In this document: positions 56,399 to 64,000 of the stretch, piece after piece
Position numbering within the stretch: the stretch's first letter is position 1
Layout: the number at the start of each line of letters is the position of its first letter
Origin: Trichomonas vaginalis G3
Lineage: Eukaryota > Parabasalia > Trichomonadida > Trichomonadidae
Length of the DNA stretch: 64,000 nt
Reading direction: 5' to 3'
Assembly (NCBI RefSeq): GCF_026262505.1
Contig: NC_067203.1
Span: 24,285,411-24,349,410 of the forward strand
Notes under the pieces: model-generated
Seen by the model: only the letters and a program-made list of their open reading frames with translations
Database searches by the model: none
Told to the model about the DNA's origin: nothing
Program-made: the position numbers and the translations under genes

Positions 56399-59300
56399 TC
56401 ATTGAACGCGGTACCATGCGAATATAGTCACAAATGGTGGCATATAATCTACCCGAGCCTGTTGGATTTGTTGTGAAAGTGTGTGAATGATTTCCTGCGG
56501 TTCCACAGAAAATACCTGCGCTTGAATCTACTGGGTCACTTGAAATATCATATCTATGCATTCCCTGTCTATCCGAACCTGCTGCAAGATTTGTATAACC
56601 TCTTTTTGTTATTGAATGTGAATGACTACCTGTTGTGTTTGTAGTTCCTGTATGAGTGTGCGGTGGAAGGTTTGCTTCTTTAATTTTCTTCGAACCACCT
56701 GTTTGCTTTGAAGAGTTCGCACAATAGAGGAATTTATCTACAATCTGTTCCCACGTACCAAAACCTAAAACACTTGCCGGATTTGTTGAGTTCATTGACG
56801 TATAAATAGAGCCTATAGGATATATGGTTTCAAGAATCTGGGCCTTCATTGTTAGAAGTTCATGTTTAACGTTTATAGTTTTATTGCCTTCTACAATATT
56901 TATATTGTTTGTTATTAAACCATTAGGAAAAGTAGGAGGATAAATTCTTTGTTCTTGTACAGTTGCACCGTCTCTTCCTGTTTTTGTTACTATTTCGATG
57001 CATGCCTTAATTTCTTTAATCTTGATTGTTTGAAATTCTTCATGCACGTGCTCTTTATCGGCTTTTCCATTAAGCGCAGCATTTACTTCCGACTTCTTTG
57101 CATAATTTTCATCTACATAAGTTTTGTCGGCTTTCTTATCTAACATTGCTGGTAGTTCATGTGCTTCAAAGTTTCTGGCATGACCTTCAATATTCCTGCA
57201 ACTGTTATCTAAATTGTTTAGTGTATCTTTTACGCTTGTACTTGGATTCTCTAAAGGTGCACTTGAACCAAGGGTATAGTTCAATATTATGTCGTCTGCT
57301 CTAACAGTAGTGAAGGATTTATGTGTATGGTTCTTGTCGGCTTTACTGTCTAATGTAGCTTGAAGTTCATTTATATCGGAGATGTTGTGTTTATGAGATT
57401 TCAAAACTTTGTTCGTTGCTTCAAGTTCAACTTTGTCAGCTTTACTTTTAATAGCATCTTCAAACGTTATTTTTGACTTAACTCTCAAAGTAAATCTTGG
57501 TTCAACTAATACACCGTTAACATTGAAAGTAGAGGCATAAATTTCACCGGTATAACCAAATGCTTCTGGTGCTTTAGCTACATCATACTGTACAGTACAG
57601 CTTATGTCATAACCTTTAGCACGAATGTATTTATATCTTCTTTCATTAACATTTTTTGTCTTCGCTTCATCACTTCGTGTTAAATATCCATGGTAGTTCG
57701 TTATAATCTGTTCGTCTGAAGTTATATAATGAACGTGGTTCTTGACTTTATCACTCAGAGCTAAAAGCTCATTTTTGTTTGCTTTTTCGGCTAATTTCTC
57801 ATTAACATCATTCACTTCTAATTCAACTCTTCCGCCAGAACTCTTATTATCATTAATCTTTTTCATTAATTCGGTAATTACGTCATAAAGACTATATTCT
57901 GTTTTCGGTTTTGTAAATAATGAGTCAAAATTTCTTTTCATCATTACATCGCTGACATTAATGATATCACCAATTCCTTTTTCATTTATTCTCTTCATTA
58001 ATTCTGCAATAATGACGAATATATAATCTGTTAATTTATTCTCTTCATCGAGGGTTATAGAATGTTTTGAAATTGAATCATTAACTCCTCTAAATAAATC
58101 AATAACTTCAGGATACACGTTTTTAATGTCTCGAATAACCCGACCAGTATCCTGTTGTTCATGTTCTTCGTTCCCGTCGTTACGTGGTTTTATATCTCTA
58201 ACCATCATCAACGCAGCCATAACCGGAGGGTTTGTTGCTATCTGTTCGAAAATCCGTCCGTTATGTACGGTATATCTAAATAATTTCTTTGTGTTTGTTA
58301 AAACATTTGAAACAAGTCTTTTAAAACCATCTACAAAATTTCCTGTTTCACCTAATGTTCTTGCAGCATTTACAAGCTCACCCATTCCCGCTTTTGACCC
58401 CAAAAACGTCCATATTGCATTTATTTCACTCTGTATAGTTGTCCATTCAGCGAAACTAACACCCGCATTCGCTAAGCTGAAAATGAAATTCAGTGGATCG
58501 AACTTAATTCCACCTTCTTTTTCAATTTCAACGAACTCACTAACATGAGATTTTAAATATTCTTTCGTTAAAATTGTTTTCCCCGATGTTATGTCATTAA
58601 CGAAACTATCACCGTCAAAAGTTAACGAATTCAATTTCGTCGTTGATGCTTTTATTTCATACACCGCTTTATCGATAGTTTTTGGCTCACCTTCTTTAGA
58701 AGCATATGAAACATTAATGAATGAATTATATGTATTCATGAATGAATTAAAATCAATGATTTTCATTAATGACGCCTTTAATGATTCATTTACTGTCGAA
58801 TCCCTTAAAGTAATTAATGAACTGTCATTTATGAAAGGTACACTGCAAACCGTCGAGTTTGGATCAAATGCTATAGTTGGTGCAGGAATATTAATGATAT
58901 AAGTCATTAAATCATTAAGTGACGTAAATAATGTTGTCGTTTTTGATTTAATTTCTTTAGCATCTGTTATATATGGTAATTTTATTTCTGTAGTTTCTGA
59001 ATTAAAGATATTCGCTAAAATGTTTTGTAAACTGTTTTGAACAGCTGTGTAAACCGTTGAATCCGGAACTCTTACGATTTCACCATCCTTAATAAAAGGC
59101 ATTGTACATGGCGTAGTGCTTGGGTCAAATCTTTCGGGATTATAATTCAACATATATTCTAACGCTTCATGAACAGACTTATATACTGTTGTGTCGTTCT
59201 TCATGACAACTTCACCATTTACAATGAATGGCATAGTGCATGGAGTTAAAATGGGGTCAAACTTTTCATAGTCCTTCCATGTTATGTATTTCTCGGTATT

Positions 59301-59405
59301 TCCATCACTGATAACAATATATTTGTCAGTAAGTGTGAGAGAGTATTGACCAAAATATAAACGTTTAGCTCTGTCAGCTTCATACGCATATGCAGCTATA
59401 CTCAT
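56399..59405 (-). pseudogene. long fibre protein with phage-tail-fibre-like C-terminus, late frameshift
   Basis: About 1000 residues. The N-terminus has repeated modules of the type FDP..TPCTMPFI..GE(I/V)V with a following D.TVY..V segment (three to four copies in residues 45-250). A helical middle is followed by KADK/HTH fibre repeats (about 540-830), then YPIGSIYTSM (about 862), TGGSKKIKEANLPPHTHTG and a His-rich loop. The conserved ending MPPFVTIFAWYR is present but in another frame, after a one-base shift near 56450. Likely virion spike. Divergent from the minor capsid gene with only 17 bp between ATGs. Confidence 0.83.
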
Positions 59406-59422
59406 ATTTTAATGAGAATAAA
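59406..59422. promoter_or_regulatory. 17-bp divergent promoter
   Basis: ATTTTAATGAGAATAAA separates the fibre ATG (minus) from the minor capsid ATG (plus), so two virion genes share one very short control region. Confidence 0.5.
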
Positions 59423-60199
59423 ATGTTGTTCTATTTGCAAAGTACAGACCCAAACGAATACGGGACAGTAAAACTACAAACAAACTTAGGTCTACAGAAT
59501 GAGCCACTTGCATTCAGAATGGTTGACTTTAATACTATTGCTTCATTCGTTATAACTGACGAAACAGATTTCATGGAGCTTGAAATAGATGGAAAGAAGC
59601 ACGAAATAAGATTTCACAATAATGTAGAATATAAGATGGAAACATTAGCTGGAGTGTTAAATGCTCTCATAAATACTACAATAAACAAGGATAACGGAGA
59701 AAACTTAATGAATGTTAAACTTATTGCAGGAGTTTTGAAGTTCAGTTATGCGAAAGAGTTTAAGATACCAAGAATGAGTCATAGAGTACAACTTCTTTTG
59801 GGAGCATACCATATGACATTTCCTTTGAAAAGTGTTGACAAAACGATTGAGATGAAATCTGTTCCATACGTATGTTATGGCAATTGTTTGTACATTGAGT
59901 CAAAAATAGCTAATGTCACAGGTATTTCAGGAGTTAATAGTAAAGGTTCAGTAGAATATAAATCCTTCTGTTATGAAGTAAATTCAATGTTCATTCCAAA
60001 CGTTCCTGTCATAGCAACTCATTTAGGTAAATGGGTTCGCATTAGTCCTCATAATTTGAAAGACATGCAATTCAGACTTGTTGACTTTCAAGGAGAGCCT
60101 GTAGAACTGAAGGCACCAGTGCGAATGACTGTTGAAGTTGACTTTTTAGAAAATATTAAATGCAACAGCTTACAAGAGAACTCAGAGCTAAAAATATAA
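59423..60199 (+). CDS. penton-like minor capsid protein
   Basis: 258 residues, beta-rich. Starts MLFYLQSTDPNEYGTVKLQT; ends with the diagnostic strands KDMQFRLVDFQGEPVELKAP then VRMTVEVDF, matching the layout of Polinton minor capsid (penton, single jelly-roll) proteins, and aligning with 31315 of element II. ATG at 59423 gives the 17-bp gap to the fibre gene. Intact. Assignment by pattern. Confidence 0.75.
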   Translation: MLFYLQSTDPNEYGTVKLQTNLGLQNEPLAFRMVDFNTIASFVITDETDFMELEIDGKKHEIRFHNNVEYKMETLAGVLNALINTTINKDNGENLMNVKLIAGVLKFSYAKEFKIPRMSHRVQLLLGAYHMTFPLKSVDKTIEMKSVPYVCYGNCLYIESKIANVTGISGVNSKGSVEYKSFCYEVNSMFIPNVPVIATHLGKWVRISPHNLKDMQFRLVDFQGEPVELKAPVRMTVEVDFLENIKCNSLQENSELKI

Positions 60200-60399
60200 A
60201 GTATGAATGTTATGTATTAGGTCATGAACTTTGGTTGTTGCTGTTTGATGAAACAAATGAGTTAGTTATGTCAGTCAAGAGAACAGAAAAATATTGTGTT
60301 AGTGAAAACTGCACCAAGTCAATAAGATTAGGTTTGCATTATGAAGATGAGTTCGATACTGTTGAAGAAGTTTTGGATAGATATTACAAATTGCTTTAA
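60160..60399 (+). CDS. unknown 79-residue protein
   Basis: Starts MQQLTRELRAKNIKYECYVL within the last 40 bp of the minor capsid gene and ends overlapping the convergent gene by 4 bp. Mixed alpha/beta with Cys at about 17, 46 and 51. Its position beside the CCG-family gene parallels the gene at 8761/32708, with which it shares only vague similarity. Confidence 0.6.
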   Translation: MQQLTRELRAKNIKYECYVLGHELWLLLFDETNELVMSVKRTEKYCVSENCTKSIRLGLHYEDEFDTVEEVLDRYYKLL

Positions 60400-60896
60400 T
60401 TTACTAAAACATATTTCAAACAAAGCTTATAGTAAGTAGATAGTTTTGTATACTCGTTCGAATATTTATACTTAAACTCAACTCCTGGAGTACCTGGTGT
60501 TTCAATGATGCGGATGTTACCTATTTTCATGAATATTGGAGTTTGACCACAGCATTCGATTTCAGGGTCGAGATAGTCAATGACACATTGCTTTCCTGTT
60601 ATTCGTGATATAACATTTTCAAGGTCCTCCTTTGTTAGAATTATTTGGTTCTTACTTATAAGATTTGTCAAAAGCTTCTTATCGTCTTTGAGTAAAATTG
60701 TTTGGTATAACTGAAGAAGGTAATGGTCTACGTTATCTGAAGGATTTGTTTGAACATTTGTGTAAGGGTTGTCGTTGGCTTCTCTTGAAAGAACTTGGTC
60801 CAGTGGTGGATACTCTAACTTAACATCTGATGTAGCGTTAGCGTTTGAAGTTGTGTTTAAATTCACCGACTTAAGATCTGGTTCTTTTTCTTTCAA
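60396..60896 (-). CDS. EP(D/E)I.CCG-family protein (no ATG found)
   Basis: 166 codons. The C-terminal half (LDPEIECCGQTPIFMK, then VEFKYKYS) is homologous to 8158/32108. The open frame begins after a stop at about 60903 and contains no ATG near its start, only TTG at 60896. Either the start codon is mutated or a small indel hides it; the first residues are therefore uncertain. Confidence 0.65.
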   Translation of the reverse strand: MKEKEPDLKSVNLNTTSNANATSDVKLEYPPLDQVLSREANDNPYTNVQTNPSDNVDHYLLQLYQTILLKDDKKLLTNLISKNQIILTKEDLENVISRITGKQCVIDYLDPEIECCGQTPIFMKIGNIRIIETPGTPGVEFKYKYSNEYTKLSTYYKLCLKYVLVN

Positions 60897-60917
60897 ACAC
60901 CCGAACTATAGTTCTTT

Positions 60918-61469
60918 ATGACAATATTGTTTGTCGTTCGTGAGTCAACATTTGATGTTGGTTCAATTGGAACATTAACGGCACCAGCTAAGATGGATTT
61001 GCTTCTCATTTCATATAGAATAAAAACCTTTTATATGTATGAAATGAACAATATACTCGACAAGGGTTTGAATGTAAAGCTAACGAATGAAAATATTGTT
61101 GAATTCACTGAGACAGGAGCTGTGTATAAAGATGTAGAACTACTGAACAAAAGAGCAAAGGGAAGAAGCAGGAATATGAACAAAGGGTGGAAGCCTATAA
61201 AAATTTATGTCAATGATGGCTCAGGAGGTTCAAACATAAAGTATGCAGAAAGTTATAGAGTTTATGCTCTCAAAGGTGAAAAGCCTTCATTTAAGAACAG
61301 CTATTCTAACGCATATCCTCAAAAGCTAACGGATGGGGAAGTGGATGATATGAATGACAGCAAAAATATTAACAGAAATGGCGACAGAGATGCATGGAAT
61401 TTGTTTACCATCAGTCAATTGAAGGTTAACTTTAAAACAATGTTGGTCGTTCCCATGGAATATTTTTGA
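60918..61469 (+). CDS. unknown 183-residue protein
   Basis: Starts MTILFVVRESTFDVGSIGTL; basic middle (NKRAKGRSRNMNKGWKPIKI) and Asn/Asp-rich loops. Gene end overlaps the packaging ATPase 3' end by 38 bp on the other strand. Beta-rich, located in the virion module; possibly another structural protein. No family recognised. Confidence 0.65.
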   Translation: MTILFVVRESTFDVGSIGTLTAPAKMDLLLISYRIKTFYMYEMNNILDKGLNVKLTNENIVEFTETGAVYKDVELLNKRAKGRSRNMNKGWKPIKIYVNDGSGGSNIKYAESYRVYALKGEKPSFKNSYSNAYPQKLTDGEVDDMNDSKNINRNGDRDAWNLFTISQLKVNFKTMLVVPMEYF

Positions 61470-62319
61470 CTTTAATGGTATTAGTCATGATATGAATCTC
61501 AAGGTATGAACGAGGAGAGATGAGAGACTTATATGCTTCCCAAATTTCTTCAAAAGGTAATGTTATACCTGACTGTTTCCAAATGAGTTCAATATCATAG
61601 CGTGAGAAACCTTGAAAGATAACGAAGTCAGTTATGAGACGTTTTATGTTTAAAGCAAGGAAACGCCATGTTTGCATAAGTATTGCTACAGTTAAATGGT
61701 AATGTCTGACTTTAGTTATGATGTTAGCTAATGGTGAGTCAGGCTTTGACACTAAACCTTTTCCGGCGAAGTCGTCACAAACGAGCAGAGTGTTTGAAGG
61801 ATACTTTTTGAAGGGGTATTTTGAAAGTTTTGATAGAATGTAGTTTGTCAGTCGTTTCATATCGTAAACTCCTGAGTACTGACGTAAGTGGTGTTTGTCA
61901 ATAATTCTTTCCATCTCTTCTGAAGTCTTTTGCATTCCTGACTGTATGAACTCTACAATAGCATAATATTTTCTCTTACGTCGAATGTAACGTTGAAGAA
62001 ATTCAATGAGTTCGCTATCTGGAACTTTAACGACAGATGCTTGAACTTTACTCATGAATGTTTTCGCTGTTGAATCCATAGAGTCTGAAGTTGCTGATAT
62101 AATGATTTGGTCATAGTAAGAGTCGTTTCCTAAACGCTCTGTTATGAGTATATGACGAATGAGGTTAAATGTCTTACCTGAACCCATCTTTCCACAATAG
62201 AAATACACACCATTTGAACAGAATTCATAATCTTTGCTGAAAGGAAGAATAAGAGAAGAGTTAAGTTTGTCTGTAGTTTCATTCATGTCTTCATCTACGT
62301 CATGTATTAAATGCTTCAT
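61432..62319 (-). CDS. A32-type genome-packaging ATPase (element III)
   Basis: 295 residues. Walker A YCGKMGSGKTF (41-51), Walker B NTLLVCDDFAGKG (176-188), and a downstream TVAILMQTWRFL sensor-like strand. Same fold and order as 4262 but strongly diverged, showing the two Maverick lineages are old. Divergent from 62336 with 16 bp between ATGs. Intact. Confidence 0.9.
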   Translation of the reverse strand: MKHLIHDVDEDMNETTDKLNSSLILPFSKDYEFCSNGVYFYCGKMGSGKTFNLIRHILITERLGNDSYYDQIIISATSDSMDSTAKTFMSKVQASVVKVPDSELIEFLQRYIRRKRKYYAIVEFIQSGMQKTSEEMERIIDKHHLRQYSGVYDMKRLTNYILSKLSKYPFKKYPSNTLLVCDDFAGKGLVSKPDSPLANIITKVRHYHLTVAILMQTWRFLALNIKRLITDFVIFQGFSRYDIELIWKQSGITLPFEEIWEAYKSLISPRSYLEIHIMTNTIKVKNIPWERPTLF

Positions 62320-62335
62320 TTTATCTCCATTAAAA
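62320..62335. promoter_or_regulatory. 16-bp divergent promoter
   Basis: TTTATCTCCATTAAAA between the ATPase ATG (minus) and the ATG at 62336 (plus); contains the TTTATCT motif. Confidence 0.5.
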
Positions 62336-63214
62336 ATGCAAGTCAGAAATATTCAGAACATAGCACCGAGTCTAACTGACAAGAGTATAAAGATATACTA
62401 TGAACACGTTATGATGAAACCAACCAAAATTCAAGAAAGTCAGTATACTTATGAATATCCAAGACACTGGGTAGAGTATGTAGGAGGTGAGAAAGCTATT
62501 GAAATAAGACAAGTTAGAAGTATTCCAGCAGGAAGGACAATATTATTGAAGAACTTTAATGTTTTGAGATATAATGATGAAACAAAGAAGCAAGATAGTT
62601 TCCCTGTTGCTGTGTATGTGAACTTAGATACAGGAGATGACATGAAAGTTTTTAACACAAAGCTTCAAATGGTATTGAAAGAACAACTTATGCAGAAGGA
62701 CACCCATTACCTTCAGAAGTTACCATAGCATATAATTTTGAAACAAATGCAATAGATTTTAAAATCGCCTCTGCAAAGAAGTCAGGTTTTACATTTAATG
62801 AAGCAGATGTATATTCGAATGAAAACTTCAAAGCTATTGCATGGTTAGATAATGACGATTGCTTTAAGAAAATATTTAAATTCAGTGACTCAAAGATGTC
62901 AATAGATGACCTTCGTGGAATGTTACCATCGACGTTTACAGTTGAAGGCTCAGCAGGATTGCTTACAAGATTGTCAATTGGTGGTTTGGTCTCGTGAGAA
63001 CATTGTTATAAAATCCAGTATAAGTGAATTTGCTGAAGAATCTATATTATGTCTTTCAAACTACATGTATTCGCCACCGAAGCATTATAGTATAACAAAC
63101 TTTGTCAGTAAGTTTAACATAAGACTTGTCGAACCTTCTTCAATGAAAGATGTTGTGCTACCTAAAGATGGAAAGGATGGACTCATTATTGAGATGATTT
63201 TAATTGCATATTAA
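62336..63214 (+). pseudogene. (Y).YP..W-family virion-associated candidate, two frameshifts
   Basis: About 290 codons. N-terminal YTYEYPRHWVEYVGGEKAIE matches 46950 and 16464. Frame shifts occur near 62690 and near 62988; the three pieces are otherwise open and read in order. The end (LIIEMILIAY) is followed at once by the next ATG (TAAATG). Element III thus has two members of this family. Confidence 0.65.
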
Positions 63215-63439
63215 ATGAGCTTGTTCTTAAAGGTCGTTCATGATGAAATAACTGTTGTAGAAGATGTTAGCAATTGTTCAGACATTTTGAAGCGAATAGA
63301 TGAGATAAGAAAGAAGTTAGATAGACCGCAAAGCGGTGAGGGTGAAGCCCGTGAGAATGTTTATGTTTCATTGACTTTCTCCAGTAACGAGAACTTTTAT
63401 GAGATAATATTGAAGAGAGATGATTTTAATATGGTGTAA
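63215..63439 (+). CDS. 74-residue protein carrying a double-hairpin insert
   Basis: Starts MSLFLKVVHDEITVVEDVSN; a helix IDEIRKKLDR is followed by the in-frame double-hairpin peptide RPQSGEGEARE (residues about 36-46) and then a short beta-rich end. ATG overlaps the upstream stop context TAAATG. Function unknown. Confidence 0.65.
   Translation: MSLFLKVVHDEITVVEDVSNCSDILKRIDEIRKKLDRPQSGEGEARENVYVSLTFSSNENFYEIILKRDDFNMV
63325..63353 (+). repeat. double-hairpin element, copy in gene 63215-63439
   Basis: ACCGC-AAA-GCGGT, GA, GGGT-GAA-GCCC, GTG. On the coding strand and in the same reading phase as the copies at 46438 and 51472. Confidence 0.75.
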
Positions 63440-63966
63440 ATGGTAGCTTGGGCAGCTTTAGGCGCAATGGGAACAAAAGCATTAGCATTTGGAGCAAAAG
63501 CACTTGGAGCTTATGACGCAGTAAATAAAATGAGTGGAGGAAGGGTTTCGAAGACATTAGATGCAAATAAAGGAAGATTGGAGGCTGGGTTGCAAAGAAG
63601 TTAAGATTAAATAAAATAGGGCTCATAAATAAAGCATCCAATTTGGTTGCGACTGAGTCAGAAAATGCTTTAGGAAAGGACGATGAGTTTGCAAAACACG
63701 CAAAAGACTTTAATGACCAGATGAAAGGTGAAACAATGCATTTAAATAGAGTCGATGGAACTAAAGAAAATGTTTCTTCTCCACCAGCGGTTTATCCATA
63801 CGGACCTTATGGAATGTATGGAAACCCTTATGAACGACCATTTGACCCATTGACTGGTGGAAGTAATTGGTATCATTATGGACGAAGAAGAAAGACAGTC
63901 AAGTTGGAGACAGACGTGAAGAAAGCAACTAAAAAGAAACCAAGGAAGAGAGTTATAAAGCAATGA
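63440..63966 (+). pseudogene. Gly/Ala-rich amphipathic and basic-tailed protein, one frameshift
   Basis: Head MVAWAALGAMGTKALAFGAK is a Gly/Ala-rich hydrophobic helix; a one-base shift near 63590 separates it from the second part, which has a Pro/Tyr/Gly block (PYGPYGMYGNPYERPFDP) and a strongly basic end (KKATKKKPRKRVIKQ). Similar in plan to 20052. A membrane-active head plus basic tail recalls adenovirus-like core/penetration proteins, but this is only an analogy. Confidence 0.6.
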
Positions 63967-64000
63967 ATTCAACAGGTAGAAATGAGGTTAGAAATCGGGT
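63959..64000. repeat. 12-bp-phased iterons, inverted (site 4) and inner terminal repeat
   Basis: GGTAGA at 63975, GTTAGA at 63987, and GT at 63999 where the next would start. The 42 bp are the inverse of 42483-42525 with one missing G. Probably the inner part of the right terminal region of element III. Confidence 0.75.

Larger units (their letters stand above)
41637..64000. mobile_element. Maverick/Polinton element III, left-hand part
   Basis: This is a second Maverick lineage running off the window end. Its left end AGTGGGGCTTCCAGGC and the first 200 bp match element II, then the content differs: canonical protein-primed PolB, integrase, A32-type ATPase, capsid proteins, fibre, KilA-N proteins and many small genes. 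A mariner is inserted at 42771. The last 42 bases of the window are an inverted copy of 42483-42525, so the right terminal region is probably being entered and the element may end roughly 0.8 kb beyond the window (inference). Confidence 0.8.

Noticed and set aside
63975-64000. Telomere-like GGTTAG repeats
   Set aside because: Spacing is 12 bp with different fillers, the sequence is internal in three other places, and it forms iterons rather than a simple telomeric repeat.
1-64000. tRNA or rRNA genes
   Set aside because: No cloverleaf-like or rRNA-like sequence was noticed by eye; a tRNAscan or rRNA search would be decisive.

Overview
The window is almost entirely Maverick/Polinton-type DNA transposons from a protist genome. 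It most resembles a trichomonad, probably Trichomonas vaginalis. This rests on AT-rich DNA, very compact genes, TCATTT-like initiators a few bases before ATG codons, stop codons often in a TAAA context, a 1304-bp mariner with 28-bp inverted ends and a DD34D transposase, and several 20+ kb virus-like elements packed head to tail. Species identity is an inference; no rRNA or housekeeping marker is present.

Layout. Element I (1 to about 14296) is the right-hand part of a Maverick whose left end lies outside the window. A 310-bp gene-free spacer follows (14297-14606). Element II (14607-39860, about 25.25 kb) appears complete, with A/T-run plus AGTGGGG ends and a candidate 5-bp target duplication ACTTC. 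A 1.8-kb non-Maverick segment (39861-41636) carries a probable cellular GT61 glycosyltransferase gene. Element III (41637 to beyond 64000) is the left part of a different Maverick lineage, interrupted by the mariner at 42771-44074. Bases 1-14236 of element I and 23874-38235 of element II are near-identical copies that differ mainly by single-base indels, mostly in short homopolymer runs. Many genes are therefore open in one copy and frameshifted in the other.

How the genes fit together. Each lineage has a virion module: double jelly-roll major capsid protein, penton-like minor capsid protein, A32-type packaging ATPase, small glycine-rich or membrane proteins, and a long fibre protein ending in a phage-tail-fibre-like domain (elements II and III). 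Each also has an rve integrase and a replication module. Elements I/II carry an SF3 helicase, and element II has a divergent PolB lacking a recognisable exonuclease and one motif C aspartate. Element III carries a canonical protein-primed PolB with exonuclease. Accessory genes are a Dam-type adenine methyltransferase (II), KilA-N/GIY-YIG and KilA-N proteins, and a G+C-richer cassette of small genes including an HNH_3 protein (1-3130 and about 23430-27020). No adenovirus-type maturation protease was recognised.

The most striking signals are structured non-coding elements: Maverick ends holding a hairpin whose stem changes but stays paired; a dispersed double hairpin sitting in the same frame inside three element III genes; a 54-bp array with self-complementary variable cores; and 12-bp-phased TCTAAC iterons at four places in element III.
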